64,000 nt of DNA from Psilocybe azurescens (taxonomy: Eukaryota; Basidiomycota; Agaricomycetes; Agaricales; Agrocybaceae), in contig JAJIRX010000782.1 of assembly GCA_023853785.1 (NCBI GenBank), positions 243,791-307,790 on the forward strand. Direction: 5' to 3'. The position numbers and the translations under genes are program-made. Numbering within the stretch: the first letter of the stretch is position 1; each line of letters starts with the position of its first letter. The notes beneath the pieces were generated by a model, which did no database searches, was not told the origin of the DNA, and saw nothing but the letters and a program-made list of their open reading frames with translations. Below, piece after piece: positions 12,487 through 23,942 of the stretch.

Positions 12487-15172
12487 TTAGGATGCAACCC
12501 GTCCCAAATCCCTCGACACCAAATCCTTACTCCATTTGCGTAACACGTGCTTCTGCACCTTGCCGCTCGCAGTCTTCGGGAGTTCCGCAGGATTACCATC
12601 TTCTCCAATGAACCACACCCAGGCTGGAGCGTTCTATTCATGTCATATGAAATATCCTCAACCTCCTTTCCATTTATTTAAAAGGAAAGAAATGTAACGT
12701 ACCTGCGGATTCATATTTACAGCGACAACCCGTCGCACTTCCTCCTTCGAGATGTGTGAATTTGGCTCGCGGACGATCCAGGCGCCCACTACCTCTCCAT
12801 ACTTTGCGTCAGGAACCGCAACTGCAGCTGCTTCTCGTATGTCTGGGTGTACCGTCATAGCATTCTCGATCTGGACTGGAAATAGGTTCTACCGCACCCA
12901 GAGGCGGATATAAGTCTACCAGGCGTATCATCTATGACACGAAAAATACGCACTTCTCCACCGCGGATGATGAGGTCCTATTTTCCGTCAATAAATCAAT
13001 AAGCTGTTCATGTTCTTGCTCCATACCTTGATTCTGCCGACAACTTTTGCCACTATATTAGGGTCTCATCAGAAAAAGAAGGCCCCCGAAACTCACCACG
13101 GAGGTATCCTTCTTCATCCATAATACCCTCGTCCCCTGTATGCATCCAAAGGGTCCCTGTCTCGTCCTCTTTCATGACACTAGCAGTTTGCTCCTCGTCG
13201 TTCCAGTACCTGCAAAAGGCGCACAGAGTACCTCAATAATATATACGCCAAATATCTCATGCTGGCACATACCCCTTCTGCAACAAATACCCAGCAATAA
13301 GGATCTCTCCAGGTTTCCCAACATCAACAACATTGCCTTCAGGATCAATGATCTTCGCTTTGACATGGGGCTGCACCTTTCCAACAGTCTCCACACGCTT
13401 AATAATGGGATCTGCTGGAGTAGTCTGAAATGACACCGGACTCGTTTCGGCTGTCGTACGCTCGTCAAACAACTTATTAAGAACGCCGAAGAAGACTTAC
13501 TCATTCCATATGCGTTTGTCAAATCGGTCAGATTCAGATGTGAAATAAGACTCTTCATAAGATCTATAGGGATGGGTGAACCAGCAGCGATACCCGTTCT
13601 GCGCAATACCAGTCAGCGCCCAAAGAACATTCCAAGAGAAACATACGGTTTACCTCAAAGAAGACATATTAAGAGTATCCCCTGCTTGTTTGCGTTTATT
13701 CACTTCTGACAAGACGCCCAGAAAATGTGTGGGCACGCCATGCAGTGCCGTGCACTTTTCAGCTACAACCGCATCGACGATAGCAGGTGCGTCGAATATT
13801 TCAGATGGATATACTATGCACGATCCGTGCGACCACGCAGCTAAGTTCCCTAGAACAAGGCGTATTTTCGGAGGGCCGATTAGCCAAAAAGATCGAGCGC
13901 AGGTAACGAAGGAGACCTATCAAAGCAATGGAACAACGGAGGGACGTTGCAGACGATATCTTTTTCAGTCAATAGCATGCACCGACCGATAGAGATCGCA
14001 TTGTTTAAAAGGTTCGAATGGGTAAGCTGCGAGACACAACAGACAAGTAAGCACAAATTAACGTATGAGGACAAAAAAAAATCAATCTACAGATACAGCT
14101 TTTGGCAGTCCTGTTGTTCCACTTAAACAATCAGTCAGAACAAATAAAACGTGAACGACCATCGGAGGGTACGCACCTCGTAAATTGTAAATTAATAACC
14201 TCGTCTTTCTCCAACCCAGCATAAATCTCCTTCTGCAATCTAGCTTCACGAGAGTCCTCTCTCCAAATTAATATCTCGCGCCAATCAACCATACTCTTAA
14301 TGTGCAATTTCGCCAGGTCTGCCCGATGTTCTTCCTTATTATCAACAACAATTAGATTGCGTAGGTGGGGCAGGTCCTTTATTTGAAGTTCTCCTGGCTG
14401 ATGGTTACGAATTTCGAGGAACGCTTCTGACAGAATGCGAACGTATGTGGATGTTCGTATTTGAGGGACAACAAAAAGATGCTTGACACCGACAAGATTG
14501 AGGGTAGCGGCCTGTATTCAGCAGCCACTGATGAAAATCACGAACTCTCTTTCGAAAGGAACAGACGTACAAGTTCGGTCAAGCGATAGGCTGGGTTCAT
14601 CGTGACCAAGATAGCCCCTATGCTGGCACAAGCCCACTGAAGCATAGCGTAGGAGCTGTGGTACGTCATTCGAAACAGTTAACACGCCATGAATCGTCGA
14701 AGGGTTCTACAATGCACCTGTTGTTGCCCATAATGACCCCAACCCGGTCACCTTTCTGCACACCCATCGCCAAAAGCCCCCTCGAGAGTGCATTGATATG
14801 CCGGTCGAATTCCGCAAAGTCCCATGCAAGGTGAGTCGTCATATCGAGGTTACGCGACTTCGGTCCACCATGAGCGTGAGGCGCCTCCTCCCTGCATATC
14901 AACGCTGGGCGGTCGCCGTACTTTCTTAGTATCTCACTGTTGAAGTAATCCGGGAGAGTCTTAGTCGATAACGGCGGTTCCAGAGGGCCTTGCACTGCAG
15001 ATTTCGTTAAACCTCGTTTCGCGAAGGCCCTTGATAGTTTCCGGCGAGTGGACGGAATGACATAGCGTAGGGGACTGAGCGCCAGCGACATGGATGCTCG
15101 GTACAGACAAAACCTGCTAACCGAATGCCATAAAGGCCTTGTATTGACGTTACGGCGACGTAAGGTGTTCAC
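12487..15172 (-). CDS. Acyl-CoA ligase (AMP-binding), likely mitochondrial
   Basis: Minus-strand, multi-intron gene from M at 15,172 to TAA at 12,487. Roughly the first 55 residues are rich in Arg, Ser and Leu with no Asp/Glu, typical of a mitochondrial presequence. Then come ANL-superfamily hallmarks: LPDYFNSEILRKYGDRPALI, GVQKGDRVGVIMGNN, the P-loop SGTTGLPKAV (about 14,100), YGMT-ETSPVSF, the A7/A8 motifs LWMHTGDEGIMDEEGYLR and GRIKDLIIRGGENVFP, and the C-terminal lysine motif LPKTASGKVQKHVLR. The overall order fits medium-chain acyl-CoA ligases of the ACSF2 type, which activate fatty acids with ATP and CoA via an acyl-adenylate. The exact substrate cannot be read from sequence. No frameshift is needed. 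Confidence 0.88.
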
Positions 15173-16086
15173 ATGAGAGTTATTTCACTGATCATGTGGG
15201 ATTATAATCTTTTCGACGCACCCCTGGCGCAATTGTACCTGGCAGCAAGGAAACCGTTTAAAAATTGGAATGCTATCATTCATGGAACTTGTAGATGTGA
15301 TATTCATAAACCTCTTAAATTTATAGTCGACAGGATCTGTTCAAGAGACAACAGAACTTGAAGCCGGCTGGAGGCACTCCTATTCGGCTCGGCACGCCTT
15401 TCTAAGACCCAAAAGGAATATCTCCGATTAAAACTGAGCCTAGTAAAAATCTCCTCCACAAGCTTGCACATCTCCTTTACTTGATGTTGAGGGCCGAGGC
15501 TTTGCCCGGCAGTACGAGTCCTTTTTCTTTTTTACACTAGAATCTGCTGTAGCGGTCTGGGTTTTCCGCTACTATATAAGTCCACGGCCGCCCCAGGAAA
15601 CATGTACTGGAGTAACGGGTGTGACGATCTGAGAGTTGTAACGTCGAAGCCTGACTTGGTTCAGACTTATCTCGGGACAGATAGTCCAACGGTTGTGCCG
15701 TGTGCAATTCCGGCATGTTCCATTTTAGGCAGAAACGTTACATCTGCACAAAATTATATTATCTAATAATTATTTATTATGTTATCAATAATCATGGTAT
15801 CATGGTGACCTACAGCAGATTGACGTGACAGTAGCAAAGGAGAGGTGCCTCACATGAATTGTCAAATCTGCGTCTGTTAGCCTTAGAACCAAACAGGATA
15901 TCAATCTTACAGGTGATCTCACGTGAATTGTTGAATCCACCACGCCTATCAATGTTATCTTGTGTTTGATTAAGCAGAAAGGCCTAGGAAGGCCAACAAT
16001 GGTATTTATTAAGGTTGTATAGACTGCAATGTGGACAAAAGATAATATTATGGTTCAAAAAACATGGTGATTATGAGTACATTTGT
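15173..16086. other. Intergenic, no gene seen
   Basis: Upstream of the acyl-CoA ligase and thus likely to contain its promoter; only one 62-codon frame and no recognisable motif. The sequence becomes AT-richer towards the mariner element. Confidence 0.5.
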
Positions 16087-16088
16087 TA

Positions 16089-16167
16089 CAGCTATCTGCA
16101 AAATAGTAGACCACTTTCAAAATTTTGTGTGTGCGCCTTTGTTTGGTACAAACAGCTCTTTTTGGTA
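16089..16167 (+). repeat. Left terminal inverted repeat of mariner element
   Basis: About 79 bp, pairing with 18,391-18,468 with few mismatches and one length difference in the CTCTTTT run. Preceded by TA. Confidence 0.85.
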
Positions 16168-16272
16168 TTATGATGTTACAGTGGGGTTGGGTTTCCACCT
16201 GTTATAGCTAAACTGCCTGTCTGTCTATAGTTCAATATATATCTCAATCTAACACTGTCCGACTCTTCTGCC

Positions 16273-16395
16273 ATAGGAAACTTTCGCTATATCTCAGAAG
16301 AACAGAAGAAACTTGTTCTTACAATGTCTCTGCATGATATGAAGACGAAGGATATTGAACTCGCTACGGGGATCACTTCCCGAACCATTCGACGG
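16273..16395 (+). pseudogene. Transposase helix-turn-helix exon relic
   Basis: Forty-one codons read NFRYISEEQKKLVLTMSLHD then IELATGITSRTIRR. This is the helix-turn-helix N-terminus seen in fungal Tc1/mariner (DDE_3) transposases, ending at a GTGAG donor-like site. A later frame (17,328-17,603) has LFEDNMVVHAAVPSW, resembling the second catalytic-Asp block (EDNAPxH) of such enzymes. No intact catalytic domain can be assembled. Confidence 0.65.
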
Positions 16396-16814
16396 TGAGA
16401 TGTTTAGTGCGGGGTGACTTTGTAATTGCCCAATACACAACACCCAATCAAATATTTATATTGATCAGTTCGATCTGGGAGGGTAAGCTCGTAAGGCTTA
16501 TTACAATAACTAGTTTAGCAGAGTACAGACTTAGACGATTGCTCTGGGGTGATCACTAGTAGCTGGAGAATGTTTTTACAGGCTAGTACACACAAGGCAC
16601 TTGAATAGTAAGGGTGATCTCTCTTATATGAGGGCGATCACCAATATCAGGGGATTGCTTTTGGGGGGCGAGTGTACACGGGACACTTAACAGTTTCTCT
16701 TTATAAAACCCACACTCAAACTTTGTCAAACACTATAAGCGATCACCCGTATTAACACATAGTAGATCCTTGGTTCCTATAAGCAACTGGGCACACTAGT
16801 CCACAGTCCTTAGT

Positions 16815-17048
16815 TTACTATAGGCAACGTCCTGAAACAGTCGGATTTCTCTGACAGTCGTCCCTAGTTACTATGAGCGATCACTAGCCTTTATAGGGTT
16901 CCCACCCGTACTTAATAATCCCCAGGGCAGTCTTACTATAGGCAACGTCCTGAACAGTCGGAGTTCTCTGACAGTCGTCCCTAGTTACTATGAGCAATCG
17001 CTAGTCGTATAGGGTTCCAATCCGTACTTAACAATCCCCAGGGCAGTC
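16815..17048. repeat. 118-bp tandem duplication inside the mariner element
   Basis: Two adjacent copies, 16,815-16,932 and 16,933-17,048, both running from TTACTATAGGCAACGTCCTG to CCCCAGGGCAGTC with about a dozen differences. Confidence 0.8.
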
Positions 17049-18390
17049 CACAGATGACTTATAAAAGCCTGCTTATCAAGTCTAATAGACCTGACGTTGA
17101 ATATCACAATGGCGATCGCTCACGAAACCAGATAATGCCTAATTGCTTAAGGTGAACTGCAGTGTTCGATCTCTTATCACACAAATCACTAGTCCTCGAA
17201 GTGTTAACACTAGAATTCTTATTCAGAGTAAATTCTGATATCAAATCTGGGGTGTAAATTACTTGGTTCCTATTCTAAGATACAGGACTGTTTTTATAGA
17301 CTAAATAGATACTTTGGCTTGTGATAATTGAAAGAGACTAAGAGAAAAGGAAGGAAATGGACGGCGTGCTGCCTAGCCTTTGCTGCACCAATTATAATAG
17401 TGGAAAGTACTAGTTTGCCTGGGCTACGGCGCTTATTTGAAGATAACATGGTTGTCCATGCGGCAGTGCCTTCTTGGGTAGCGATCACCCGACTTATTTT
17501 ATCAGATGGCTCGCGGCTAAGGCATGTCGGGACTAGATTACTTAGGGGTATATTTCCTAGGAAACCCTCCCAAGGTTCCCCAGCACAGTTGCTAGTGGTT
17601 TAGGACCCCCTGGAACAGCAGGTGCCCTTATCATGAGGCAAGTTACCTCTTAGTATCGTGTGGCGATCGCTGGCTGGGGCGATCGCTCACTCCACGTTAG
17701 CTGTATTGCAAATTACAAGTTTTTATAGTCGGATCTAGTAGACTGCCATATGCTGAGTTGTACACAAGATTTCAATTGCCAATACATTCGGTCCGTGGGG
17801 CGATCACCCGTGTGGCGCAGTGATGCCTGATCCCCGAGCGGTTGATCGCCTAATTTAGTGAACAGCCTTTGTGAGGCCTGGACACAGTGATCGCTTTTGC
17901 TAATTAATAAGGTTTTTCATCACTTGGCAATCACTTGTAAGACACTGGTGGGTGTTACCCCTTGTAAGAGCCAAGGTCATTTCTTAAGGGTTTCTTCTTT
18001 GCATGGGACTAATAGTATGATCAATGGAGCGGGCGATCGCTTGGACGCTCAGTTAGGGTTGCTTTGATAGCTGTGTAGGAAACTAAAGGTAGTCTTTGAT
18101 TCGTAGCACTGATTAATAGGCCACACTACACCTTAGTTAGTTTGTAAGGTCTATTACTCTTGTTGGCCCACTAGGAAGTAAAGCCTCAAAGCCTAATAGT
18201 CTGGCGTATCTCCTACCCTTCACTAGTATAATGTACTAGTTTATTACAGATAACAATCGCAAAAATAAGGGCCTCTGTATCTCACTATGAATTGTAAGCT
18301 CAGAATGGTTTACACCCTTTCAACGGTTCATAAGCACTGTGGAGCATCGAGAAACAAGCAAACAAGGCTTGCATCATGCCAGCTGTGCTT

Positions 18391-18468
18391 TACCAAAAGA
18401 GCTGTTTGTACCAAACAAAGGCACACACCCGAAATTTTGAAAGCGGTCTACTATTTTGCAGATAGCTG
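18391..18468 (-). repeat. Right terminal inverted repeat of mariner element
   Basis: About 78 bp, the inverted counterpart of 16,089-16,167, followed by TA. Confidence 0.85.
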
Positions 18469-18470
18469 TA

Positions 18471-20727
18471 ATGAACAAGAAATTTTACATTATAAGATGT
18501 ATGAGAGGAAAAGTAGCAGGCTAGCAGATACAACATGTGTCCAGTGATCAAAGTGGATATGAGAGTAAGTGGTTTAGTTTGTAATATGAGTACTGACATA
18601 TACATTACATGCATGTTTCATCTGCAATCTGTTCATGTTCTTCTGCCTCTGGGTCTTGTATGCAACACAACAAGACAACAAGTTGACCTCAATATCTTCA
18701 CCTGTTATGTCATCCACTGAGTCATATTTCCTGTTAACAACATTGACAACCAATATATTGCCCTCTGGATCTTTACAAGCATGAACACATTGAATGTACT
18801 TCCCGCTATATGTACCTTCCAGATGAAAATTTAACATAAGCAAGTGCCAAATATTGCATTCCAAAAGCATGAAAATGGTCAATCGTGTTTTTGTTTTGTC
18901 TGTGAGATGAAATACTGCATAGAGCAATTAATCATTCATGTTAAGAGAGCAGAAAAAATAAAAATAAAGAACAGAAGTACAGAATGAAACCAAGTGTCAC
19001 TAGTAGAGACATATGTAATACATTAAAGTAACAGATTGTGGTGATAGGATCATACAGGACTTGAAATCTGATGTACAGGACTTGAAATCCAACGGAATGC
19101 TGACAGAGATTATGTATAAACACTAACAAACACCAATGTCACAGAAAGAGAACAGATGTGGCTTATCTGCTGAAATTCCTAATTGATTATTGGGCCAAAC
19201 GGTATAGCAAAGTCTGAAGAAAATAGGGAAAAAGAGAGACAAAACAGGTACAAGACATTACACACCACAAAGAATTCAGTCAAGCACTGAGGACATATTA
19301 CAAAGATCAAGCATACTAAGAGTCATTGTTAAAGGAAAACAGTAAACATAACAAAATATAAACAAAAATAAAATAAAAATAAGACCAAATGTACCATATA
19401 AACAAGCAACATATACTGAAAAATACAAGCATTGAGACAACATTCACAGTACATGGATCCCAGCTACAATTTGATAGAGGCCAAGGCCATATTGGAGCAG
19501 GTGCATGCAGATGCACAGAACAACAAGAAAGAATCAACTGCAATAGTGGAATTCAACGTAAGCCTGCACTACTATATAAACAAAGTGTTATTCAGTAGCT
19601 GATGACACTGTTGATAGAAGGACAAGTACCATGTAGTGTTTGTTGAGCAACCACATTCATGGAGAGTAACAAGAATGGCTGGAGATGATATGTATGGAAT
19701 CAGGAATGCCATTCAAAGTGGGAGTTGATCCATGTGGCACTCTCACCCAAATCTGTGGCACTGACTGTATACACAGCATGGATAACAAGGTAGATTATCT
19801 ATGAGAATATGCTGACGAACAAGGAAGAATAAGGTGAGAATCATATTGAATACCATAAAGAAGTAGCTCACTGCACAATAGCATGAAACACTGGCATCGA
19901 ACCAGCAGCATTTGAGGTTGGAGATATAGTAAGGGCCACCATGTCCTTCATAGCATATAAAAACAAGGACAATTCTGTGTTGATGAACATTGTGCTGAAA
20001 GCATTAACATTGATAGGAGAGATGGTAGGTGATCTTCCACCCATGGCATCACATGGAAACTAAAATGTGTTGCTATCAGAACAAGCACAATCAGAAACAG
20101 AAAGCAGACTCACCAAAGATGATGCAGAAGTTTACAGTCATCAAAAGAAAGAGTGTGTTCAATGAGGAGGAGAACATGTGCCGCAGCATGGAACACATGT
20201 TCATTAGCAGTTGAACAGTGCCCCGAAGGGTAACATGTGTTAGCTACAGTCAACATCACACATTTCACTCATAGCATTACATAGTATGTAGAATATAGAA
20301 TTCAAATCATGTACAGCATCCCAGATATAATGAATGTCACTAATGCTACATTTCCAGTAAACAACAGCAGAAAAATGTTAATACCAATATACAAAGAAGT
20401 CAATTATATATGTAAGGACTACACACAAAGGTATCGTCAGACAACAGAGTACCAATAAGTATTACACTAAAAACATTGCTAAACTACATACACCAAAGGT
20501 GAACAGCTGAAGATGTACAGTGTGTAAAACTAGTTAACAACATGACTGAAAGGAAACACATGCATAACATCAAGCAAACATACCCAAAAGGCAGTGGGGA
20601 GGCAACGATGATGTGGAAAGGAGGGAAGAAAGAAATCTTCCCACAGGTGTTGTTAAAGGCCCGTGCCGCACAAAAACCAGAAATAACCAAGCGGCCAAAG
20701 ATGACTACAAGTACCATGTGGGAGACA
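18471..20727. repeat. AT-rich decayed repeat region with relic ORFs
   Basis: Composition is again AT-rich. A 117-codon minus-strand frame (18,574-18,927) contains coding-like text (HACKDPEGNILVVNVVNRKY, DSVDDITGEDIEVNLL) that I cannot assign. On the plus strand a recognisable Agaricomycete repeat-family gene relic occupies 19,453-20,214 (separate entry). Many substitutions look like C-to-T/G-to-A changes, but that impression is by eye. Confidence 0.5.
19453..20214 (+). pseudogene. Relic of an Agaricomycete repeat-associated gene
   Basis: Exon-like pieces lie in order: MDPSYNLIEAKAILEQVHAD...STAIVEFN followed by a GTAAGC donor (19,453), WRVTRMAGDDMYGIRNAIQ (about 19,660), SPKSVALTVYTAW and YEYADEQGRI (about 19,750-19,830), GIEPAAFEVGDIVRATMSFI...KALTLIGEM (about 19,897-20,023) and FTVIKRKSVFNEEENM (about 20,130). 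I recognise this order as a common multi-copy Agaricomycete ORF of unknown function, often near transposons. Stops and frameshifts break this copy between blocks. No biochemical role is known to me. Confidence 0.55.
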
Positions 20728-21051
20728 TACTCAGCCAAAAAAGTAATCACACTTAAGTAATCTGATGGCATTTTTGAGTGGGCTCAGCAAAAATAAAAGG
20801 CCTCATTCTCATCAGAGTAAGATAGTCAGGCAACTGAAAATTTGAAGAATGCATTGTATACTACAATAGAGTGCAAATATAAAATTTTGGCCAAAAAAAT
20901 GATTAGAAAGTCAAAGAGAGCTGAATCTACCAATTTTTATGCTTTCAAGTGTCAATGGAAAGTTTAGGGCTATCTAATCTTCCCAACAGCTCAATAAATA
21001 TATAAAAATTGAGAATACAATTCATTAGATATCTAATAGTAACCATGTATA
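20728..21051 (+). repeat. Left arm of fold-back element
   Basis: Pairs in inverted orientation with 21,296-21,626. Confidence 0.85.
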
Positions 21052-21295
21052 ATCTTCAGTCAGAGGGTGCACTCCTAAACTAAGAATTCATGGTTCAAGT
21101 TCTGTCAAATGAGCATTCAGTATTATATTCAGTTGTCTCAAGATTACAGAGTGTGTTAAACATGAGATATGTGCAGGAAATCTTGGACAGGGATGTGTTT
21201 TAGTATGTGACAAGTTCTTGCATAACCACCAATCAATTGTCAATGGGATTGCGCACTTGATATTTTGTTGAAGCCCAGTTGTTCTGCCTAAAATT

Positions 21296-21626
21296 TATAC
21301 ATGGTTACTATTAGATATCTAATGAATCATATTCTCAATTTTTATATATTTATTGAGCTATTGGGAAGATTAGATAGCCCTAAACTTTCCATTGACACTT
21401 GAAAGCATACAAATTGGTAGATTCAGCTCTCTTTGACTTTCTAATCATTGTTTTTGGCCAAAATTTTATATTTGCACTCTATTGTATTATACAATGCATT
21501 CTTCAAAATTTCAGTTGCTTGACTATCTTATTTGACGAGAACAAGGCCTTTTATTTTCGATGAACCCACTCAAAAATGCCATCAGATTACTTAAGCGTGA
21601 TTACTTTTTTGGCTACGAGTAACTAA
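21296..21626 (-). repeat. Right arm of fold-back element
   Basis: Inverted copy of 20,728-21,051. Confidence 0.85.
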
Positions 21627-22081
21627 AAATAAAAAACATTTGGGCCTATAACACGTGCCACAAAAATCGGAAGTAACCGAGTGGGCTAAAAACGATTACA
21701 AATACAACTATCACGTGTTGCAAGTCACGTTGGTTGATAGCGAAAAATGATGGCGCCGTTTGGGTCCCTGGTTAAAAGAACGAGTCTATTACTACGTAAT
21801 AGGACTCGTAAAAACTATGATTAACGATTCTATTATAGCAATGACACCACATAGTACACCCTCTGGTACAAAAAACCACGACCTGTCATGACGACGTTTT
21901 TCTTTCAATGGCCTCCTCGTACTACTCAATCACCAATTATCATTATTGCCAAGGCGGAAAACTATCACATTTGCTGCCATAATCCCTTCAGAACACGCCA
22001 GCAGTGGCGTTAAAAACTTCGAGCACAAACTTTTGAAGACAATTGTGGGCTCTGGTATCAAGTTGGAAAGGCGCCTCAGCG
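21627..22081. other. Gap with short coding relic, no gene
   Basis: 21,651-21,745 reads VPQKSEVTEWAKNDYKY...HVLQVTLVDSEK before a stop and is a diverged direct copy of 20,661-20,727 on the other side of the fold-back element. The rest shows nothing recognisable. Confidence 0.45.
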
Positions 22082-22153
22082 TCTCTGCTAGTATATCGGT
22101 TAGTACACGCGCCTGTCACGCGCGAAAGCTGGGTTCGACTCCCAGGCGGAGAG
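22082..22153 (+). tRNA. tRNA-Asp (GTC)
   Basis: Cloverleaf folds cleanly: acceptor TCTCTGC pairs with GCGGAGA (one T-G pair), the D arm contains GGTTAGTA, the anticodon stem is CGCGC/GCGCG with loop CTGTCAC (anticodon GTC), the T arm is CTGGG/CCCAG with loop TTCGACT, and the discriminator is G. No intron. Followed shortly by TTCTTTTT, a plausible Pol III terminator. The 72 nt are identical to the gene at 44,506. Confidence 0.96.
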
Positions 22154-22519
22154 ATTCTTTTTGATAATTCCTCATTCTCCTCTTTTTCAGTGAACAAACC
22201 AGAGAGTACCATTTTTTCTGTGGCAAATTATCTCAGGTCATTGATTGCCCAAAAATTTCCACAATACTTATCCATTTCACTAAACATCGCTGAGATTGAT
22301 AAAAGTATATCCCTCTACTAAGTGTTTTTGAAAACATCGATAGCTTGAAGAAACCGTTAGATACTTGCTCAAACGTCATGCGTACATATGCCAATTGCAC
22401 CTGATATTATAGTAATAGAAACGGATCAAGTCGGCTGTGAAGTACGAAATTCATATCATCTCCCCTCAATCTTACTACTTACTATCGAGTCGTCAATTGG
22501 TTGTCTCAGGATTCATAGC

Positions 22520-22794
22520 AAATTCACAAGCTCGACGCTCAGTACCAACCACTGGACTTTCTTGAAGGCGCTTCTTATTCGCAATATCGCCATATGCAGA
22601 TTTCATGGGATTTGCGTTCCTCTTTCATCCATGTCGATGAATCAGAGTCGACTCTTTGCTTCCATCAAGCACGTTCTCTCTTCTTCGACGTCTACATAGA
22701 AGGACACCTTGAACACTCTATGCGCACAATTGTCAAGCCACTGGAAAAGGATACTCCCGCTTTAGTCTATCATGACATGATCAATGATCTTTGA
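22520..22794 (+). CDS. Unassigned coding-like exon
   Basis: About 90 codons read in one frame to TGA at 22,792-22,794 (blocks LDFLEGASYSQYRHMQISWD, RSLFFDVYIEGHLEHSMRTI, VKPLEKDTPALVYHDMINDL). The residue mix looks protein-like but I recognise no family and cannot place neighbouring exons with confidence. It could be the last exon of a decayed gene. Confidence 0.3.
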
Positions 22795-23942
22795 CTTCCT
22801 TGGTTATTCACAATGCTTGCTTCTGATTCTCTGGTTCGACTAGGTGTGAATATCGTTGTGATTCTGTCTGGTGGAAAATGCGGATGATATCACCCCAGAT
22901 CTTGGTGGCGGGCCTGTATCAACAGCATCTGTTCTGTTTGCCTTGTCTGACATATTCATGCCACATACGTGGGTTACGATGGCAACTTTTTCTTTTCTTT
23001 TCGCACAATTTGAATGCCTAGGGCGAGCTGGGATGCGCCTAGGAATATTTTTGAATTAGCCTTTCCGGTTCTAATTGTCGGCAGGTGCAATACACGAGCA
23101 AGCGTGACGCCGGTGGTTCTCGAGGACGACTTCACTCCCCAATTGGCAGTTGTTCTCCCACGACATGGGGCTTCGGTTTTACACTTTCATTGGCTTGGAG
23201 CTCTCAATGCTCCCGTTCTTGCATACGAAGTGCCTTTCTACAAATGTTCTCTATCATCATTGCTATCTACTTCATCTTTCCGAACAGATATGTCATCACG
23301 GGGACCGTCGCCGTGTAGACGTGCCTTTCAGATTTGTGGCTGGATTCCCTGACAATTCGAGTGTTATCGGAACCATCCCTGGGGACATCTAAAATTAACT
23401 CTGTTCTCATCGAACGAACTGCGCAATGATACATATTCAGAGCTTGTTTTGAATATGTATTCAATCGGCGCCCATTGTCATAGCTTTCCCGACACTGCCG
23501 GTGAGTGTTATCCCATTAGAATTTTGACCTCTACCTTTGCAATCTTGATGAGCTCACGTCGATCAACTCAGGTAAGGTGGTGTTCGGTTTCGTCTAGGTA
23601 TTGCAGGCTATGCGCCAGCTCGATTCTTCGAGATGTACAAGTTTAGATTCTGCATCCCACATCTTACGGAGCGAACGTTCTGTCTATCAACATCCGTCAT
23701 TCAATGCTTACACGCCCCTCTAAGGATAGACCTCCTCGGGTCTCTCTTAGGAAGCAATTTTCACACCGTGTCTTGGCTATGCACCCACGATGAAACTAGT
23801 GATGGAATCCTTGGGTCGACTTTAAATACTCCAAGGATACCTTCAGAGAAGCCCTTTCCTTGACCTTATCATATATTGCGTTGGACCTCTTTATCGTCGC
23901 TCTTTCTATTCCCCATCTCTCCATCGCTGGGAGCGGACGACA
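22795..23942. other. No assignable gene
   Basis: Several 60-110 codon frames in shifting phases. One stretch (22,905-23,000, ASVLFALSDIFMPHTWVTMA) vaguely resembles the membrane segments of the DUF6534 gene just downstream, so an older, decayed paralogue is possible but unproven. Confidence 0.35.

Larger units (their letters stand above)
16089..18468. mobile_element. Degenerate Tc1/mariner DNA transposon
   Basis: An inverted-repeat pair of about 79 bp bounds this 2.38 kb segment: 16,089-16,167 and 18,391-18,468, both beginning CAGCTATCTGCAAAATAG when read inwards. Each end abuts a TA dinucleotide (16,087-16,088 and 18,469-18,470), the target duplication expected for Tc1/mariner, and the CAG terminus is typical of Tc1-like elements. 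Inside are relics of a DDE transposase: an N-terminal helix-turn-helix exon (16,273-16,395) and a later open frame with an EDN...H block (about 17,440). The rest of the interior is eroded and carries a dense GCGATCRC motif set and a tandem duplication. The copy is inactive. Confidence 0.8.
20728..21626. mobile_element. Fold-back (long inverted repeat) element
   Basis: Two long arms, 20,728-21,051 and 21,296-21,626, are inverted copies of each other over about 325 bp with scattered mismatches, separated by about 245 bp. Landmarks are GCCAAAAAAGTAATCAC at the outer end, ATTGTATAC-like and CAATGCATT in the middle, and TAGATATCTAAT plus AACCATGTATA at the inner end. There is no coding capacity in between. 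This is the structure of a fold-back or large MITE element; a transcript through it would form a ~325 bp double-stranded RNA stem. Confidence 0.85.

Noticed and set aside
22043..22321. Protein-like frames covering both tRNA genes (GSRTQLSRVTGACTNRYTSRD on the minus strand)
   Set aside because: They are translations of the tRNA-Asp genes themselves.
22905..23000. A second, decayed DUF6534 gene just upstream of 23,943
   Set aside because: Only one short stretch (IFMPHTWVTMATFSFLF) is suggestive; without further blocks in order the resemblance is too weak to call.
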